A stretch of 64,000 nucleotides of DNA from Falciphora oryzae (lineage: Eukaryota; Ascomycota; Sordariomycetes; Magnaporthales; Magnaporthaceae), in the NCBI GenBank assembly GCA_000733355.1, contig JNVV01000040.1:182600-246599 (forward strand), read 5' to 3'. Below, one piece after another: positions 24,948 to 37,440 of this stretch. Made by a program: the position numbers and the translations under genes. Each line of letters opens with the position of its first letter. Within the stretch, counting starts at the first letter, position 1. The notes beneath the pieces were generated by a model. That model had not been told where the DNA came from. It worked only from the letters and a program-made list of their open reading frames with translations, and made no database searches.

Positions 24948-27338
24948 TTTTGGGCTTTGTGGGGGTAGGTAAGGAAAGCTGAGCAGCCGGATTGCAACGC
25001 GATGGATTGGATCCGGTCGAGCCCTGCCGCCGCTCTGCTGACCTTTCTCCGGGCACTTGGCCGTTGTCATCCTGCTCTTTTCGGGAAAACAGGTTTGTCC
25101 AGTCAGGGCCGAAGAGGCGACCCCCATCCTCAGAGTTCAAGCCCGTCATTTCTGTTATGTGATCTGCAGGGCCCCAAAGACAAAAAGCCCCCGGGCGGCC
25201 TCAGGAATAACCGCGTGCCGTCATCGGCAGTTGGCTGCCCCATCTCACGGGCAGCCACAACGATGGAGAATTAGACGACGATGTGGGCGGCAGTGCTTGC
25301 CGCGCACCATCGCTGACAGCAGGCGCTAGAGGGTCGCCGGGGTCGGGATCGATAGGTGGTTTCGAATGCGATCTCCATAAGAAAGGGAAAACGGACCTCA
25401 CACTTTCCAAGTTTCTGCGGGGCGGACCCAGGCACCCAGGACGGCATCAGCATTTCCTTCCAAAAAGAAGCAATGGAGTGCGTGGAGTCCAAGGCGGTCG
25501 CGAGTGAAGCTCCAAAAAAAGTCTCGCTAAAACCCTGGGTGCGGGTGCTTAGCACTTGGATCCTTGTGCGATAAGTGACCCTGGAAAGCTCAAGCTTGGG
25601 GGTGTGTCTAGCGCGGGCCAGAGCTCCCCGCATTTCCTGTTTTCCCTTGTCACTTTTGAAAATTCCCAGGGGCCGGGAGAGGGTTCCATCGCACCGCTGC
25701 TTGTCCTTCGGGTGATCCCCGTATTCCCTCCCATTCAGTTGGCGTCGCTGGGCGCTCACACCACCCACCCACACCAGAGTCCGCAATCCTACGGCTCGCC
25801 TCCCGGGACACAGCCCAGATTGCACGGCGCTGCCTGCCTGGTGGGCGATGTAACCCGCGCGGGCTAAATATAGGATGACCGGCGATGGGCAACCCGAACT
25901 TTTTTGAATGCCAAGCTTTTTCAATTTGGCTGGGGCTGGGCATTATCACAATCACCTGCGTCCATCGTCCATCTCCCACCCGCGTTGACCCTTGCTCCCC
26001 CCACGAGCCGAAACGACCTGACTTGCCTGCAATGCCTGCTGTTCAAAATCAATAGTCCGCTTCTGCTGCTACCAAGCATCTGGCTCGCTTTCGATTTCCT
26101 ATGCAGGCAAGTGGTCGTCGCTGCCAGGCCCCACGCCAGAGCCCGTTTCATGGGCCGGGGGCCAGTGACGAAGCGAGCCGCGTGGGTGCTCATTAACCAT
26201 AAAAAAAAAAAAAAAAAACACAAGGCAGGCGAATGCCGGGGTGCTTTGCGACCTGGCCAAAGGCCCGGTCTAGACCGCGGCCAGGGCCAGGGGGGTGGCC
26301 AGGGCCGGGACGGTTCGAAACCTTGCGCTGAGGCCTCGCGGTGGGTCATCCGTGATAGAGCAAAAAGGCAAAAGAATCGCGACAAGGAGAATTCCGTCGT
26401 CTCCGCCTGCTCCGATCATGGCGCCGATATTGGTCCCCGAGGAGATAATCACAAAAAAAAAAAAAAAAAAAAAAACAAGGGAAGAAGCCAATGCAAAGCG
26501 CAAGAAGCGGCAAGACACCACGAAGTGCCTGGACCAGCCAGTCCAGTCCCATGGCCGGCCGGAACCGAACTCCCCAATGCCTCGCGAGGCGGCCTATCAC
26601 AGGAGCCCGTTTCCTCTCGCCCACGGCGGGAAGTGATAGAGGTGCAGACTGCCATCCATCCCTTTCACGCCTGCCTGCTTCACTACTGCCTCTGCATGCA
26701 TGTCCTGTCCGCACGCACGTACACCACCCACCCGTCTCTTCCAGGGGCTTGGCAGTCCAGACCGCTCGATCGAGTGGCTTGGCTGTCCGTCTGTCTCTCT
26801 TTTCTAAACACGCCTACATACGCGCTTCCCGGGATTCCGGGGGTGGGACGTGACCCTCCGCCCCTCGGGGATGGTTGCGCGCGCGCGTGTGTCCCCCGAT
26901 AATGGCTCGGAGCTCGTGACGATGGTTCGGTTGGTATACGAGGCGAGAGCACATTACGGTGTATTTTCCTATTTTCGCCATCTGCGTGCTGCCCCCCATG
27001 TACGTGACGTGATTCCTTATCTGCCCGTTTTCCAAGGAAAAGTGAGGGGTTCGCTTCGACGAACACTGAACCTCGTGATAACTGGCTGGGTGGCACGCAT
27101 CTCGTGATGGGCCGGTCACGTTTCTACGGGACCCCGACCAACCCGACCCGGGACGCATGCCCTAGTTGCATACCGTCTTGGTTGGTACGTAGTATACCTG
27201 CTTTCCTTCCCGCTTCTTTGCTTTTTCCTCGCCCTACGTGGCCCGGCAGTTCCCATCGATGTCCACGTCAAGCGCCCGACTGGCATCATTGACGCCCCTC
27301 CTGCTTCCCCTAGCAGCCCGGTGTCTGGTCCAGACCTG

Positions 27339-27365
27339 AAAAAAAAAAAAAAAAAAAAAAAAAAA
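27339..27365. repeat. 27-nt poly(A) tract
   Basis: Uninterrupted run of 27 A in the desert. Confidence 0.95.
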
Positions 27366-27643
27366 CCCAACACTAGGAGTATTTCCAGCGCATTGGGATA
27401 GATGATGCATACTGCAAGGTCCCTACCTAAAGAAGGGGTGGCCTTTTTCCCACGGGCCAGCGTGTGCGTCGTGTCGTGTCCTACTTGCACCTAATGCCTG
27501 TTGTAGGGTCCGCGCCAGCACCGGCCGGGCATAGCTTGGGTCCCAAGGAGGCGGAGGAGGCGGTGGCGCCCGCGCGTTGTGCGTGCGTTGCACGGTCTGG
27601 CTCCCTTCTTCCCTTTCTTCTTCTTCTTCTGCGGAACATTAGG

Positions 27644-27664
27644 ACCAGCCAGCCAGCCAGCCAG
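27644..27664. repeat. CCAG tetranucleotide microsatellite
   Basis: About five CCAG units in tandem, just after a short CTT run at about 27615-27630. Confidence 0.85.
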
Positions 27665-28314
27665 CGGCCGTCAGTGACATACTCGAGCCCAACCGATTGG
27701 TGCCGCCCGCTAGCTCTTGCTGGCACATAGCTAAACGCAACCACCGCCTCGGATTGGGGGGGTTGGCGGGTCTCCGCTGGCGCTTGCTTGCCAGCCCGCG
27801 CGCAACGGCAAATTCCATGGGCTAAAAGCTGCTAGCGGCGCCAGCCAGCCGGTTAGGGCACATTTGGGTTGGACGAACTGCTGCTTGAAATTAAAAGGAA
27901 AAGGTCGGGGGAGGAGAGGACCCTTGGAAAAACGCCCCGGTCTAGCCGGAATAGGCCTTATCCCGAAAGGTTGAATGGGAGGGAGTGAGGAATGGTTTTG
28001 GTTTGATTTGGGCCCGTGTAATTTTGAGTTACCGGCCGTCGTTGTCACCATCATCTGGGTCGCCTGGCGCGCGCGCGGGGCGGAAAAACCCGCTGTGTCG
28101 TCGCTGCCACTGGTCGTGCGCCCTTTTTCTCCTCTCACGCCTCCTTTGCGACCGGGTGATTACTTTATTTGGACTTTAATTTCATCTTGTGTGCTTTGAT
28201 AATTCGTTGTCCCTGTTTCCTGTTGATGGTGTAACTATCGTGTTTGGATGGATGACTCCACGCCTTGATTCGACAAAGCACACGCCTGGTCTGGAACAGA
28301 AGACGGGAAGGTTG

Positions 28315-28376
28315 GACGTCCATAACAAGAAACGAAAAAAGGCTAGACGTCCATAAAAAGAAACGAAAAAAGGCTA
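28315..28376. repeat. 31-bp tandem duplication
   Basis: Two adjacent 31-bp copies (28315-28345 and 28346-28376), each beginning GACGTCCATAA and ending AAAAAAGGCTA. They differ at one base (AACAAG versus AAAAAG). A short GACGTC palindrome opens each copy. Function unknown; a recent slippage or duplication event is likely. Confidence 0.9.
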
Positions 28377-31300
28377 GATGAGAATAAGACGCGAGATGGA
28401 TTGCTATTCACAGGGAACGCTCGTATTGAAACTTGGCGAGACCCTGTCGACTTGGGCCTTATCTCGTTTTGCATTTTCCATCCATCCTCCGTGAACATGG
28501 ATAGGGTTTTCGTGATCCAGGGAGCTTGGACCTGACGATTGGGAACCCCCAACGGAAAACCCCGTTGTGGTTCAGTGGTGGTGGTGGGAGTCTGGGCCTG
28601 GACTGGTCTTCAGAGGGTACATGCGTTTTTGGGTGGTGGCCAGTTTTCCTGCGTCTCGCATCGGAGTCTTCAGAGTCGGTGACGGGTCTTCTTGCTTTTT
28701 TGCTTGTCCCCTCGGTCTTGCTCCAAGTACCGGTGTCGAATCTCAAGTCACTCAATCGCATCGCCGCGGAAAAGCAAGCAAGGAGAGGGGAAAGTAGCAA
28801 GGGCTTTTTTTTTTTTTTTTTCGCTTCTCATTTGATTTCCCTTCCTTTCCTGCATAGCATTTTTGCTTTTCAACCACTGTCGCACGCCTCCCACCCACCC
28901 AATAAGGCAAGCCTGCCTGGTGGGGCATCACCTCTGCCACACAGGCACCCCAGGTGCAAATCAGTTGATCCCTCCTCCCGACACGACGGTTCCTCGAGAT
29001 GCCGAAAGGCTGGCCCAATACGACGCTCCACGCTTAACAGCTCCTGAACCGGTTAGCGTGCCACGGCCCACCGCACGCGCTAACCACGGTGGCACCGGGG
29101 GTGATCCCCTGCTTGTTGCCTTCAGGTGCCTTCAACCCTGTTGGCGAGAGAAAAGCCCCCTGACTGACGGGGGATCTTCAGGGCCAAGTGATGCTTGTTT
29201 TTCTGCCCTCACTCTCATCGTGATGTTGTCCCTGCCCCTTGCCAGCCATTGACGGCCCTGGTCCTTGAGGAAGGGGATACGTGAGTTGCACCTATCGAAA
29301 CATGGGTGTCAGTGTCCACTCGCCGTCACAGCAAAAAGAAAATATCGATATCTCCAGACGCAAATCAGGCACCAGGGATCAGCCGGGGGGCTTTCCTCCT
29401 TCTCGAGGTGAAAAGGCAGGCAGCAAATCAACAACATCAATCCACAAGCAAGGGCAAGGGAAAAGGGGGGCGTGTGTTTTACGGGCTACAACAAGCATCC
29501 TCCATCCATCTCGATGCCGATGCCCAGCCAGCACGCACCCAGGCAATCTCGGATGCGCCTCAGCGTCTCCCGTAGCGCATTGGGGATCATCCGAGGCCCA
29601 GTCCAACTTGCGGGAGGAAGCCCGTCCAGTCAAGTCTCTGGCCTGGCTGGCACCTTCACGCCCCCCCCTAGCCCCTCTCCTTCAAGCCACCCGCCTCATT
29701 TTTTTTGTGCTTTGCGGGGAGGTGGAAGTAAGCCATCCACACTCACACAGAGGAAGTCACTAGTCTAGGTCTAGGGGCAGGCAAGAAGGCAGCGCCAGAG
29801 ACGCACCGCCCGCTAAGCCAAGGGGCGGCGCGGCGCTAGAGAAGCGGACAGTCCGCGCCAACCTCTGTTTGGAAGGGCATTCGTTATCGCGATATGCCCA
29901 TCTAGGCATCAGATCGCCCTGCCCGTGTGTTGTGCGAGAGGTGAAGGCCCCCCCGGTGTGCGTTGAACGGTCTCTAGCCATGGCCTCATGTGCGTGTTTT
30001 TTTTTGTTCCTGGGCACAACACGTTCGATGGCGGGGGCGAAGACCAGAGACACGTTTTCCTCGCCTCGCGCCGCGCCCTTTTTGGTTGCTTCTTCTTGCT
30101 CAGGGGTGAGGTGAACTGCCATGGAAAGGTCCTCAGGCCCCCGGCTTCCAAGTTTCACACTGCTTCCACGTGGTGGTGATGATCCTTCCCCCGTGGCCTT
30201 CCATTTCGCCTGCCTCCTCGACCATTTCCCCTGTGTTTCACAGATGTGCTGCTGGGTGAAGGAGAGTTGAGGAGAGTTATTGCCGTCATAGATCGAGAAA
30301 ATCCTCAATTCACATGATGGCGCTTGGATCCAAAGCTGGCCTCACCAAATCGGATAGAGCTCGACAGAATATTGATTTCCGTTGTCCTCGCCGTGGCGAA
30401 TATTTGCTGGTGACGGGCCAACAAACATGTCCGTCGGCCGATCCCCATCCTATCGGCGGCTCGGGGTTGAACCGGTGACCTCAAATCTCCATCTCTCCCG
30501 AGCCCAGGCAGGGGTGAAGATTTCCCCATTGGGGATTTTCTGATAGGGTGATCATCAATTCCTCCCTTCCTTCCTTGCTTCCTTCTCGCGCAGTGTCCTT
30601 TCCGGGCCAAGCTCGCGACAGAGTTGTGATGGACGTGCGGCTCTGTCGGCTAAGCTAGCAGTTGTGTGTGATATGTTTTTCCCTCCGTGCCTCCCTCCGC
30701 CCGCCCGCGTCCAACACACACACACACACACAAAGACACCCAACCCCCCCGGGGTCTCGGATCTCCCAAACTTTCTTCTTTGGGACAGAAGGAACACCCA
30801 TGAATTCCCTGTTTCCTCCCCCAGCCCTGGTCGCGGCGTTGCGCGGGGGTCCCGGATTGGCCCGTCCGCCCATGAGCCCTGCCGGGACTAACGTAAACCC
30901 CTCCTCCTCCTGTCCACCCTTGTACGGCCGTACGCTGTGAAGCATCCACGATGCCCCTGCCCCTGCCCTGCCCGCCGCCCCGTAACCCGCCGCGCCCGCC
31001 CGCCGCCCTGCCCAAACCACCGCCTACCGGCGAGGGGCGTCACCCCCATCCGGCTCGCCTCATTCGCCGATTTCCTTGCCAGAGTCCTTTTGACCGTGCG
31101 TGCGTGTGTGTGCCTTTGCCCAAAAGCCTCCCGCCCCTCAGTGGCACCTCCCTAGTCGGACAACTAGCGACACCTCAACGTGTAGATTTGCATGGAAGGA
31201 GGAGGGGAGTGCGGTACCCCTTGGCCAGAACGGCTTGCCACCAACCTCGTGGGTTGTTTTTTTTTTTTTTTTTTTGACCGGACGCTGAGAAAAAAAAAAA

Positions 31301-32103
31301 ATATGTGCCCAGACCCACGGGAGAGGAAGGGCTCGCGGGTAGTCTGGGTCTCGGGGCCGGTGAGGCGTCCGGGTTCATAAAACACCAATAGGCGTGGGCG
31401 TGCGTTGCGTTGTATTCCGACATCTTTCATTTCCTGTGTTTATTTTTATTTTTTTGTTTTTTTTTACACTTTAGAGCTCGCTTGTTTATTCCTATCATGG
31501 CATCTCGTGCATTTCTCCTCGTGTCAGGCGTCTCTTCGTTCGTGTATGCCTCCGAATATGCAGGAGGAAAAGGGGTCGCCACAGTATGCACCTGAGATAT
31601 CCAGAAAAGCAAAATACCAACTCATCATCTCCCCCGAGTGTGACAGGAGGAGGCCAGTTCACATCGTCATCTCGCCGACGCAATTGTATGTCGGGCCCCT
31701 CGATGACCCCGAGGGCATTGACACCCTCACCGCGATCCAGGCCCTTTTTAGGTATCAATATCAGTGGATAGCGACCGGGGCCTTGCGAGCCCGCCCGCCG
31801 ACCGGGCGAGACGTAGACGCTAGCCCTACCAGACAGAAGCAAAAAGGAAAGGCTGCGCGTGTATGCACATGGTCATGGTTCGACCCTAAGCAAAGCCATA
31901 GCGCACTCCCTCCCTAGTTCACCGCCACCAGACCCTCCTGTTTGGCTGGGAGGCGAGGCAGACACAAGCTGATAGCCACGTCTGCAAGCTGCCTTCCCCT
32001 AGTCCCCATTGGGGTTGGGGGAGGAGGAGAGGGCGGGCACCAGTGCGCGCCCTTCCATCCCAGCCCGCGGGCTCGAGTCCCGACCGTCCGGGCCCGATTC
32101 CGC
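28377..32103. other. gene desert, part 5
   Basis: No gene supported. It contains a 20-bp AC dinucleotide repeat (30714-30733), T runs at about 28804 and 31258, and C/T-rich sequence. The 170-codon ORF at 31405-31917 (+) begins with a Phe/Tyr-rich translation of a T-rich tract and has no known motif; I leave it unannotated. The right end should include the 3' UTR of the minus-strand CMD-like gene. Confidence 0.5.
30714..30733. repeat. AC dinucleotide microsatellite
   Basis: Ten AC units in tandem. Confidence 0.9.
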
Positions 32104-33095
32104 TTACAGGGTAGCGGGGTCGCTTCGCCAGCCCCAGCCGCCCGGGGCCGAGGAGTCGAGCATCTTCATCCCGGACGCCTCGCAGATGGTCATGGCGATG
32201 TTCCTCACGGCCCTGACCTCCTCCACCGTGGCGCCGCCGTTGAGCGCGCCCTTGAGGTGGCCCTTGAGTTGCGGGTTGACCTGTGCGGGCGGGGTTTGCC
32301 GTGGTTAGTTCTGTCTCGTCGCCCTCATAGCTGCTCTTCCACGCGATTTGTATCACACTCACTCCTCGGACGGATCACGTAAGGGTCACGCTCTATGGAA
32401 CTAGCACCATACGAACAAGTTGGAGAAGAGAAAAATACTTACATCCTGCGGTACTAGGCCTGCAATGAGAACAAAGGAGGTCTCTGCCGGGGTCAGGACG
32501 GCCGTGTTGCTCAGCAAGTAGCCGTAAACGAGGCGCGCGGTCAGGCCGAGATCCTCGGTGCCGGAGCGGTCCATCTGACCCATGACGCGCTTGGAGACCT
32601 TGCCGTAGATCATGTCGAAGAAGTGCTGGCCGCGGTGCAGGATCTGCGACGACGGCACGTCGTACATCTCGACGGCGCGCGACGTGGGCGAGTATCCCAG
32701 CGGCTCGTCGACGAGGTGCGGCGGCGTGTGCTTCTTGAGCTCCAGCAGCGAGTTGATGGTCTTTGTTGACAGCCTGTCAGCGGTCCTTCCGTGTTTAAGT
32801 CCGGGCTCGGAACACGGCCTACCTTGGGAAGACCACCGATGGCGGCCGTCTTGACCAGAGCCTCCCGGATGCGGCGGGATATGCTCAGCTGCTCCTCCGG
32901 GGACGGACAGGCGCCGGAGCTGGCGTCCGGGGTCTCCAGGGCGTGCTTGTAGACGGCGGGGATCTCATCGGGCCGGTTGAGCACGGTCAGGGTGGTGGCG
33001 GTTACGAAATACCATGTGTTCCTGGGCAGGTTTGGCTGCTTGCGGATGGTGGCCAGCAGGGACGGGGTGACGATGGCCGGGAGTGTGGCGGCCAT
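32104..33095 (-). CDS. carboxymuconolactone-decarboxylase (CMD)/AhpD-like protein
   Basis: Proposed CDS: complement(join(32104..32280,32443..32760,32823..33095)), 255 aa. It belongs to the all-helical CMD/AhpD-like superfamily, whose members include gamma-carboxymuconolactone decarboxylases and alkylhydroperoxidases; the fungal branch has no settled reaction. Seen: IREALVKTAAIGGLPKTINS at about residues 76-95, typical of fungal CMD-like proteins, and a C-terminal helical block QLKGHLKGALNGGATVEEV at about 201-219. The Cys-x-x-Cys of AhpD peroxidases is absent, so peroxidase chemistry is unlikely. No signal peptide, membrane segment or C-terminal SKL is visible; the protein ends in DPATL. Introns of 62 nt (GTAGGC...AAG) and 162 nt (GTAAGT...CAG) both fall in phase 0. 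It is divergent from hrd1 with 937 bp between the start codons. Confidence 0.85.
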
Positions 33096-34032
33096 GATGG
33101 CGGATGCGGAGGCTCGGGATGGACCTCGGCAATGCCCGTGTTCGGATATAAATGCCGCTCCGGCAGATGTGTGTAGTCGGAAAAGGAAAACAACGCCGGT
33201 GCGCCTGTGAACCCCTCTGATGACAGAAAAGAGAGCAATACGAGTCGATGGTGGTAAGGGGTTCGCTACGGGCAGGATGAATCTATGGCCGCGTCCTTTG
33301 TCTACGAATGAATAAGGAAAGGAGGCGTCGTTGATCTATCTGACAGCGTCCGCGGCACGGCAGGCATCCACCTCGCAAGTTGGCCGTCAGTTCGGCCCAC
33401 GTGCAATTGCCGGAGACCCGCTCATCGCCCTGATGCGGCCGACGATGGAGGGGGAGATGGGGAAGACAGAGCTTCTGTCTAGGCACACTCGGGGATCAGT
33501 CGCCAGGCTCCATTGTGATATTTGTGACTTGGACGCGGGTGAGTGTGAGCCTGGACGGCCCGAGCCTCTATATGCAGCTACGGCTCTTTGTCATTGAAAA
33601 AAAAAAGATTGGCTGTGTGCTGCCTGCCGTTCGCATTTGGATTTAACCATCTGCACCTCCACTGCAGGCACTGCACACTGCACGTGTGGCGAATAATGAG
33701 GGGCCCGCTTGACTCAGCTTGCGCCTCCAGCGAGCTATCACGTGCCCAAGCTTCCCAATTGGGTCTGTGACAATGGACGGCAAGGCCTGCGTCATATCGA
33801 GCACTGGACACGACTCCAAACGGAAGACTCCGCCAAACGTGGCATCAACCGCTCCAAGCTCCCGGCCTCTCCGCCGGCCACAACCACCACCCTCCGGAGG
33901 ACACGGAAACAATGGGCTCCTAGCGTTGCCCCTGCTGCCGAACCCACAACTCTCCCAGCCGCTGCCATCGATTCTGCAGGCGGCTTCGAAACAAAGAGAG
34001 ACAGACGGCGAGCGCCGCGCGACACCAACGCA
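33096..34032. promoter_or_regulatory. divergent intergenic region, CMD-like gene and hrd1
   Basis: 937 bp between two outward-facing start codons, so it must carry both promoters. No specific element is asserted. Confidence 0.6.
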
Positions 34033-36741
34033 ATGCGCTTGGCCTGGTATGCCGGGGTAAGCTCGCCACCCACCCGCACTTAGACTTGCATGTCGCCAGC
34101 GCCCATGTCTCGCGGCTAACCACGATGCATCGTCGCGACCCCAACAGGCCTCGACGGCCCTGGCCGGCGCAGTGGTGGCTTCGGCCTTCCACCAGCGAGC
34201 CAACTTCTACTCTGCCATGGTTCACCTGTCGCAAAGTAACATATCCATAATGGTACGACTGCCCGCCGGCCCCGTCTCCGTGTCCCGTCGCTGACCACCC
34301 CGGACGCGGCCCATCTAGATCGTCGTCAACGTGCTCCTTCTCGTCTACACCGGCTTCGTCTATGGCCTCCAGCGGCTGTGCTTCGGCCAGCTCCGTCCCG
34401 TCGAGGTCGAGCAGCTATACGACAAGGGCTGGATCGCCGTCACCGAGACGTGTTTGGCTATGACCCTCTTCAAGGATGACCTCGGCGCATTCTCCATGAT
34501 CATGTTTACCGCTCTCCTGACCGGGAAGGTCTGGGCCTGGATCGGCGATGGCAGGGTCGAGATCCTGGAACAGCAGCCTCCGGCCAACCCCCGACTCTTT
34601 CACGCCCGCCTGATCGGCTCGCTCGCCCTGAGCATGCTTTACGACTTCAGCATGTGCCTCTACGCCACCCGCTCCGTCGTGCGCGCTGCCGAGTTCGGCA
34701 TGATGGTCATGTTCCTCTTCGAGTTCGCAATCCTCCTCGTCTCGTCGACCCAGACGTCCCTCCGGTACGTCGTCTCGCTCTACGAGCAGCGCGTGCTCAA
34801 GGCCCAGATGCGCCACGGCCTCGAGACCCGCCGCCGCCAGATCCGGGAGCAGAGGGCAGACATCCTGCGCCGCCGCGAGAACGGCGAGGCAACAGAGGCC
34901 GAGAACGACGAACCCCTCCCCGACGAGAACGATGTCGAGGAGATGGACATCGAGGTCCCCGGTTGGGAGTCCAAGGGACATTGGATATTACTCCTGGACC
35001 TCGTCGCAGGTATGCATGCATCGTGCATCCCCCCTCCTCTCTTTTGGCCACCCCTGTATGACACGGGACCTTGGACCACAACTAACCACCCCTGACAGAC
35101 TTCGTCAAGCTCGCCTTGTATTCCGTATTTTTCTTGGTCCTGGCCATTTTCTCTGGCCTCCCACTCCACATTATGAGGGATCTCTTCATGACCACGAGGT
35201 CATTCATAAAACGACTGGGGGCCCTATTGCGATATCGTCAGGCTATCAAGGACCTCGGCCGATACCCCGACGCCACCGAGGAGGACCTCGCCCGGGAGAA
35301 CACGTGCATCATCTGCCGGGAGGAGATGCACCAGTGGAACCCGGACGACGTCTCCCATGTCGAGCGCACCCGCCCCAAGAAGCTGCCGTGCGGCCACATT
35401 CTTCACTTTGGCTGCCTGAAGAGCTGGCTCGAGCGCCAACAGGTGTGCCCCACGTGCCGAAGATCCGTAGTCATGGATGGAATGGGTGCCGACGGGAACA
35501 GGAATGGTGCCGTGCCACGACCCGGCGGCGGCGCTGCACCCAACGGCGTTGGAGCAGGACCTGCCGTACCGGGAGCACCGAACAACCAGCAAGGGCAGCA
35601 GCCGCAGCAGGGTCGGCCCAATGTGAGGATGTTCAACTTCGGTCCGATAAGGCTCGGATTCGCGCAGGGCGCCCCGGAAGATTTCCAAGACATGGCCCAG
35701 ATGATGGGCGTGCCACGCGACGCCGCCGCCGCCCCTGGCGCACCCGCTCAGCACGCGCAACCAGCAGCCCAGCCCCAGCCAGCCGCGGCAGGAGTGCTTT
35801 CCAACACTGCGCCATCTGCGAACATGACGGTGATACAAGCACAACTGCGAGCGGTTGAGCGGAACATACAAAACGAGACGGTCTCTCTTCGCCTCGCCGA
35901 GAACGAGGCCCAAACCCTGCGACTGCTTATCGAACATATTGAACTCGTCCGTATCCGCCACGCCCAACACCTCGTAGCAGCACAGTCGACATTCCCTCTC
36001 CACCCACCTGCTCAGGACCAACCGCAACCTGCCCCTGGACCGGCAACTGGTGCGGCCCAGCCGGCCGGGCCCCTGCCCCCTCAAATTCCCCCAAATATCT
36101 CTCAGATGCTGCAACGCCTTCAGTCGTCAACACCCATGAGTCGGCATGTTGCAACTCCCAACGCCGCCGCCATCCCTTCGGGCAGTCCAGACCTTCCGGA
36201 GGGTGTCACGATCCCCCCTGGATGGACACTCCTACCACTCCAGCGTTCCGACCTGGCGACGGCGGCAGGTGAATCCAGCGGGTCAGGGCAGGACCAAACT
36301 GCGACTCAGTCGGCCGGTGGTGACCAGGCGCCGCAGTTCTTTACCAACGCCCCTGGCGGAACGGCCGCTGCGGCCTCAAGAGCGCGGCATCCCTTCATCG
36401 ATGAAATGTCAAGTGGCAGTCCCTCATCCACATCGTCCATCGTTGAAGACGACGAGGATGAAGGATGGGGAGGCGAGGGATTAGAGCCTGTCGGGGAACA
36501 AGACGCGTCGGGCACTGCCGCGCCTGAGCAGGATCTGGGCTCTGTTCCGGCTTCCTCAAATTCGCCGCCAGTCTGGGGTGGATCGGCACAGCTGTTCGGC
36601 AGCAGTACGCCTTCCTCGGGCCCCAGCGGCGAGCAGTCCGGGGCAGGGGGCAGCGCCACTGGTCCAAACGGCGACGGAGCCGGCAAGGGCAAGGCTAGGG
36701 CTGTGTCGGTTGAGGAGGACGGGGACGAAGGGGATGACTGA
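34033..36741 (+). CDS. hrd1: ERAD E3 ubiquitin ligase Hrd1 (synoviolin)
   Basis: Membrane RING ligase of the endoplasmic reticulum that ubiquitinates misfolded proteins during retrotranslocation. Proposed CDS: join(34033..34056,34148..34252,34319..35009,35099..36741), 820 aa. The first exon encodes only MRLAWYAG. The first 310 residues hold several hydrophobic segments ([65 protein letters not shown]). A cytosolic loop with [16 protein letters not shown] and an acidic patch precedes the last membrane span. The RING-H2 finger starts at Cys343 (CIIC...[17 protein letters not shown]...CPTC). Residues about 405-820 are Pro/Gln/Ala/Gly-rich and disordered, ending in EEDGDEGDD; a short helical segment ([19 protein letters not shown]) stands out in it. 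Introns of 91, 66 and 89 nt cluster in the membrane part. The downstream neighbour nop1 is convergent, about 700 bp away. Confidence 0.95.
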
Positions 36742-37440
36742 TGCGTCTAAAACGAGGAGTTGCGAGGATGTTTTTCTTTTTCATCAATCACTAGCGAGAA
36801 GAACAATTACATGCCCCTGCTGAGACGGCATGGAGAGCCAATGTTAATTGCTGTCTTTTTTTTTTTTTTTTTTTCCTGCGATATCAAATCGATCGGCGGG
36901 CACAAAACGAGAGCTGCATAACCGGTGGAGTTGGAGGCGTATTCTTTAGAGCTTGCTTGGAAATATACATCATTACAGCGTTACGAAGAGATGTCTCGCC
37001 AGCAACATATTTCCGGACTCGTGTACTGTACTCATGTTTGATCGGTTGAGAGCGTTTCGGCCCTTGGTATTGTCGAGTCGAAGGACATCCATGCATACAG
37101 GGGAGCATTCACAAGATATAGGATTCGGGCAGAAAGTGACCTCAGACGACATTATCCAGACGCGGAAGAGATTCTTGATTTTCAAAGTAGGCATGTCATA
37201 TGATTAACGCCTTGGACGCCTTCCCCTTGGTTGGAAAAACAGAAACAAGTAGAAACAGAAAATAAAGGAAAAAGACGAGAATCGCGAAGCCGGCCGGAAC
37301 CCGTCGAAACACCACACCAGAGGGAACCCGTGGAGAAAGGAGGATATATGAACAGAGCGATGCGCAATATGCCAGGAAGATTTTGCTTTGGGTTTTTTGT
37401 TTTCTTTTTACTTCTTGTCCCCTTTCGGAGGAACCCGCGC
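36742..37440. other. convergent 3' region between hrd1 and nop1
   Basis: 699 bp between two converging genes, expected to hold both 3' UTRs. A 19-nt T run lies at 36856-36874. No coding feature seen. Confidence 0.7.

Larger units (their letters stand above)
24948..28314. other. gene desert, part 4
   Basis: Nothing coding is supported. The 332-codon ORF at 25904-26902 (+) crosses two A runs (around 26200 and 26453-26475) that appear in it as Lys runs, and it has no domain. Also present are a CCAG tetranucleotide repeat (27644-27664) and a 27-nt A run (27339-27365). Confidence 0.5.

Noticed and set aside
25904..26902. 332-codon plus-strand ORF in the desert
   Set aside because: It crosses two poly(A) tracts read as Lys runs, has no motif, and overlaps equally long ORFs on the other strand.
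30440..30520. tRNA-like T-arm string on the minus strand (GGTTCAACCCCGAG)
   Set aside because: The T-stem does not pair and no acceptor or anticodon stem fits around it.
31405..31917. 170-codon plus-strand ORF with hydrophobic start, a possible small secreted protein
   Set aside because: The hydrophobic start is a translation of T-rich DNA, there is no clean cleavage pattern, and the rest is unstructured and motif-free.
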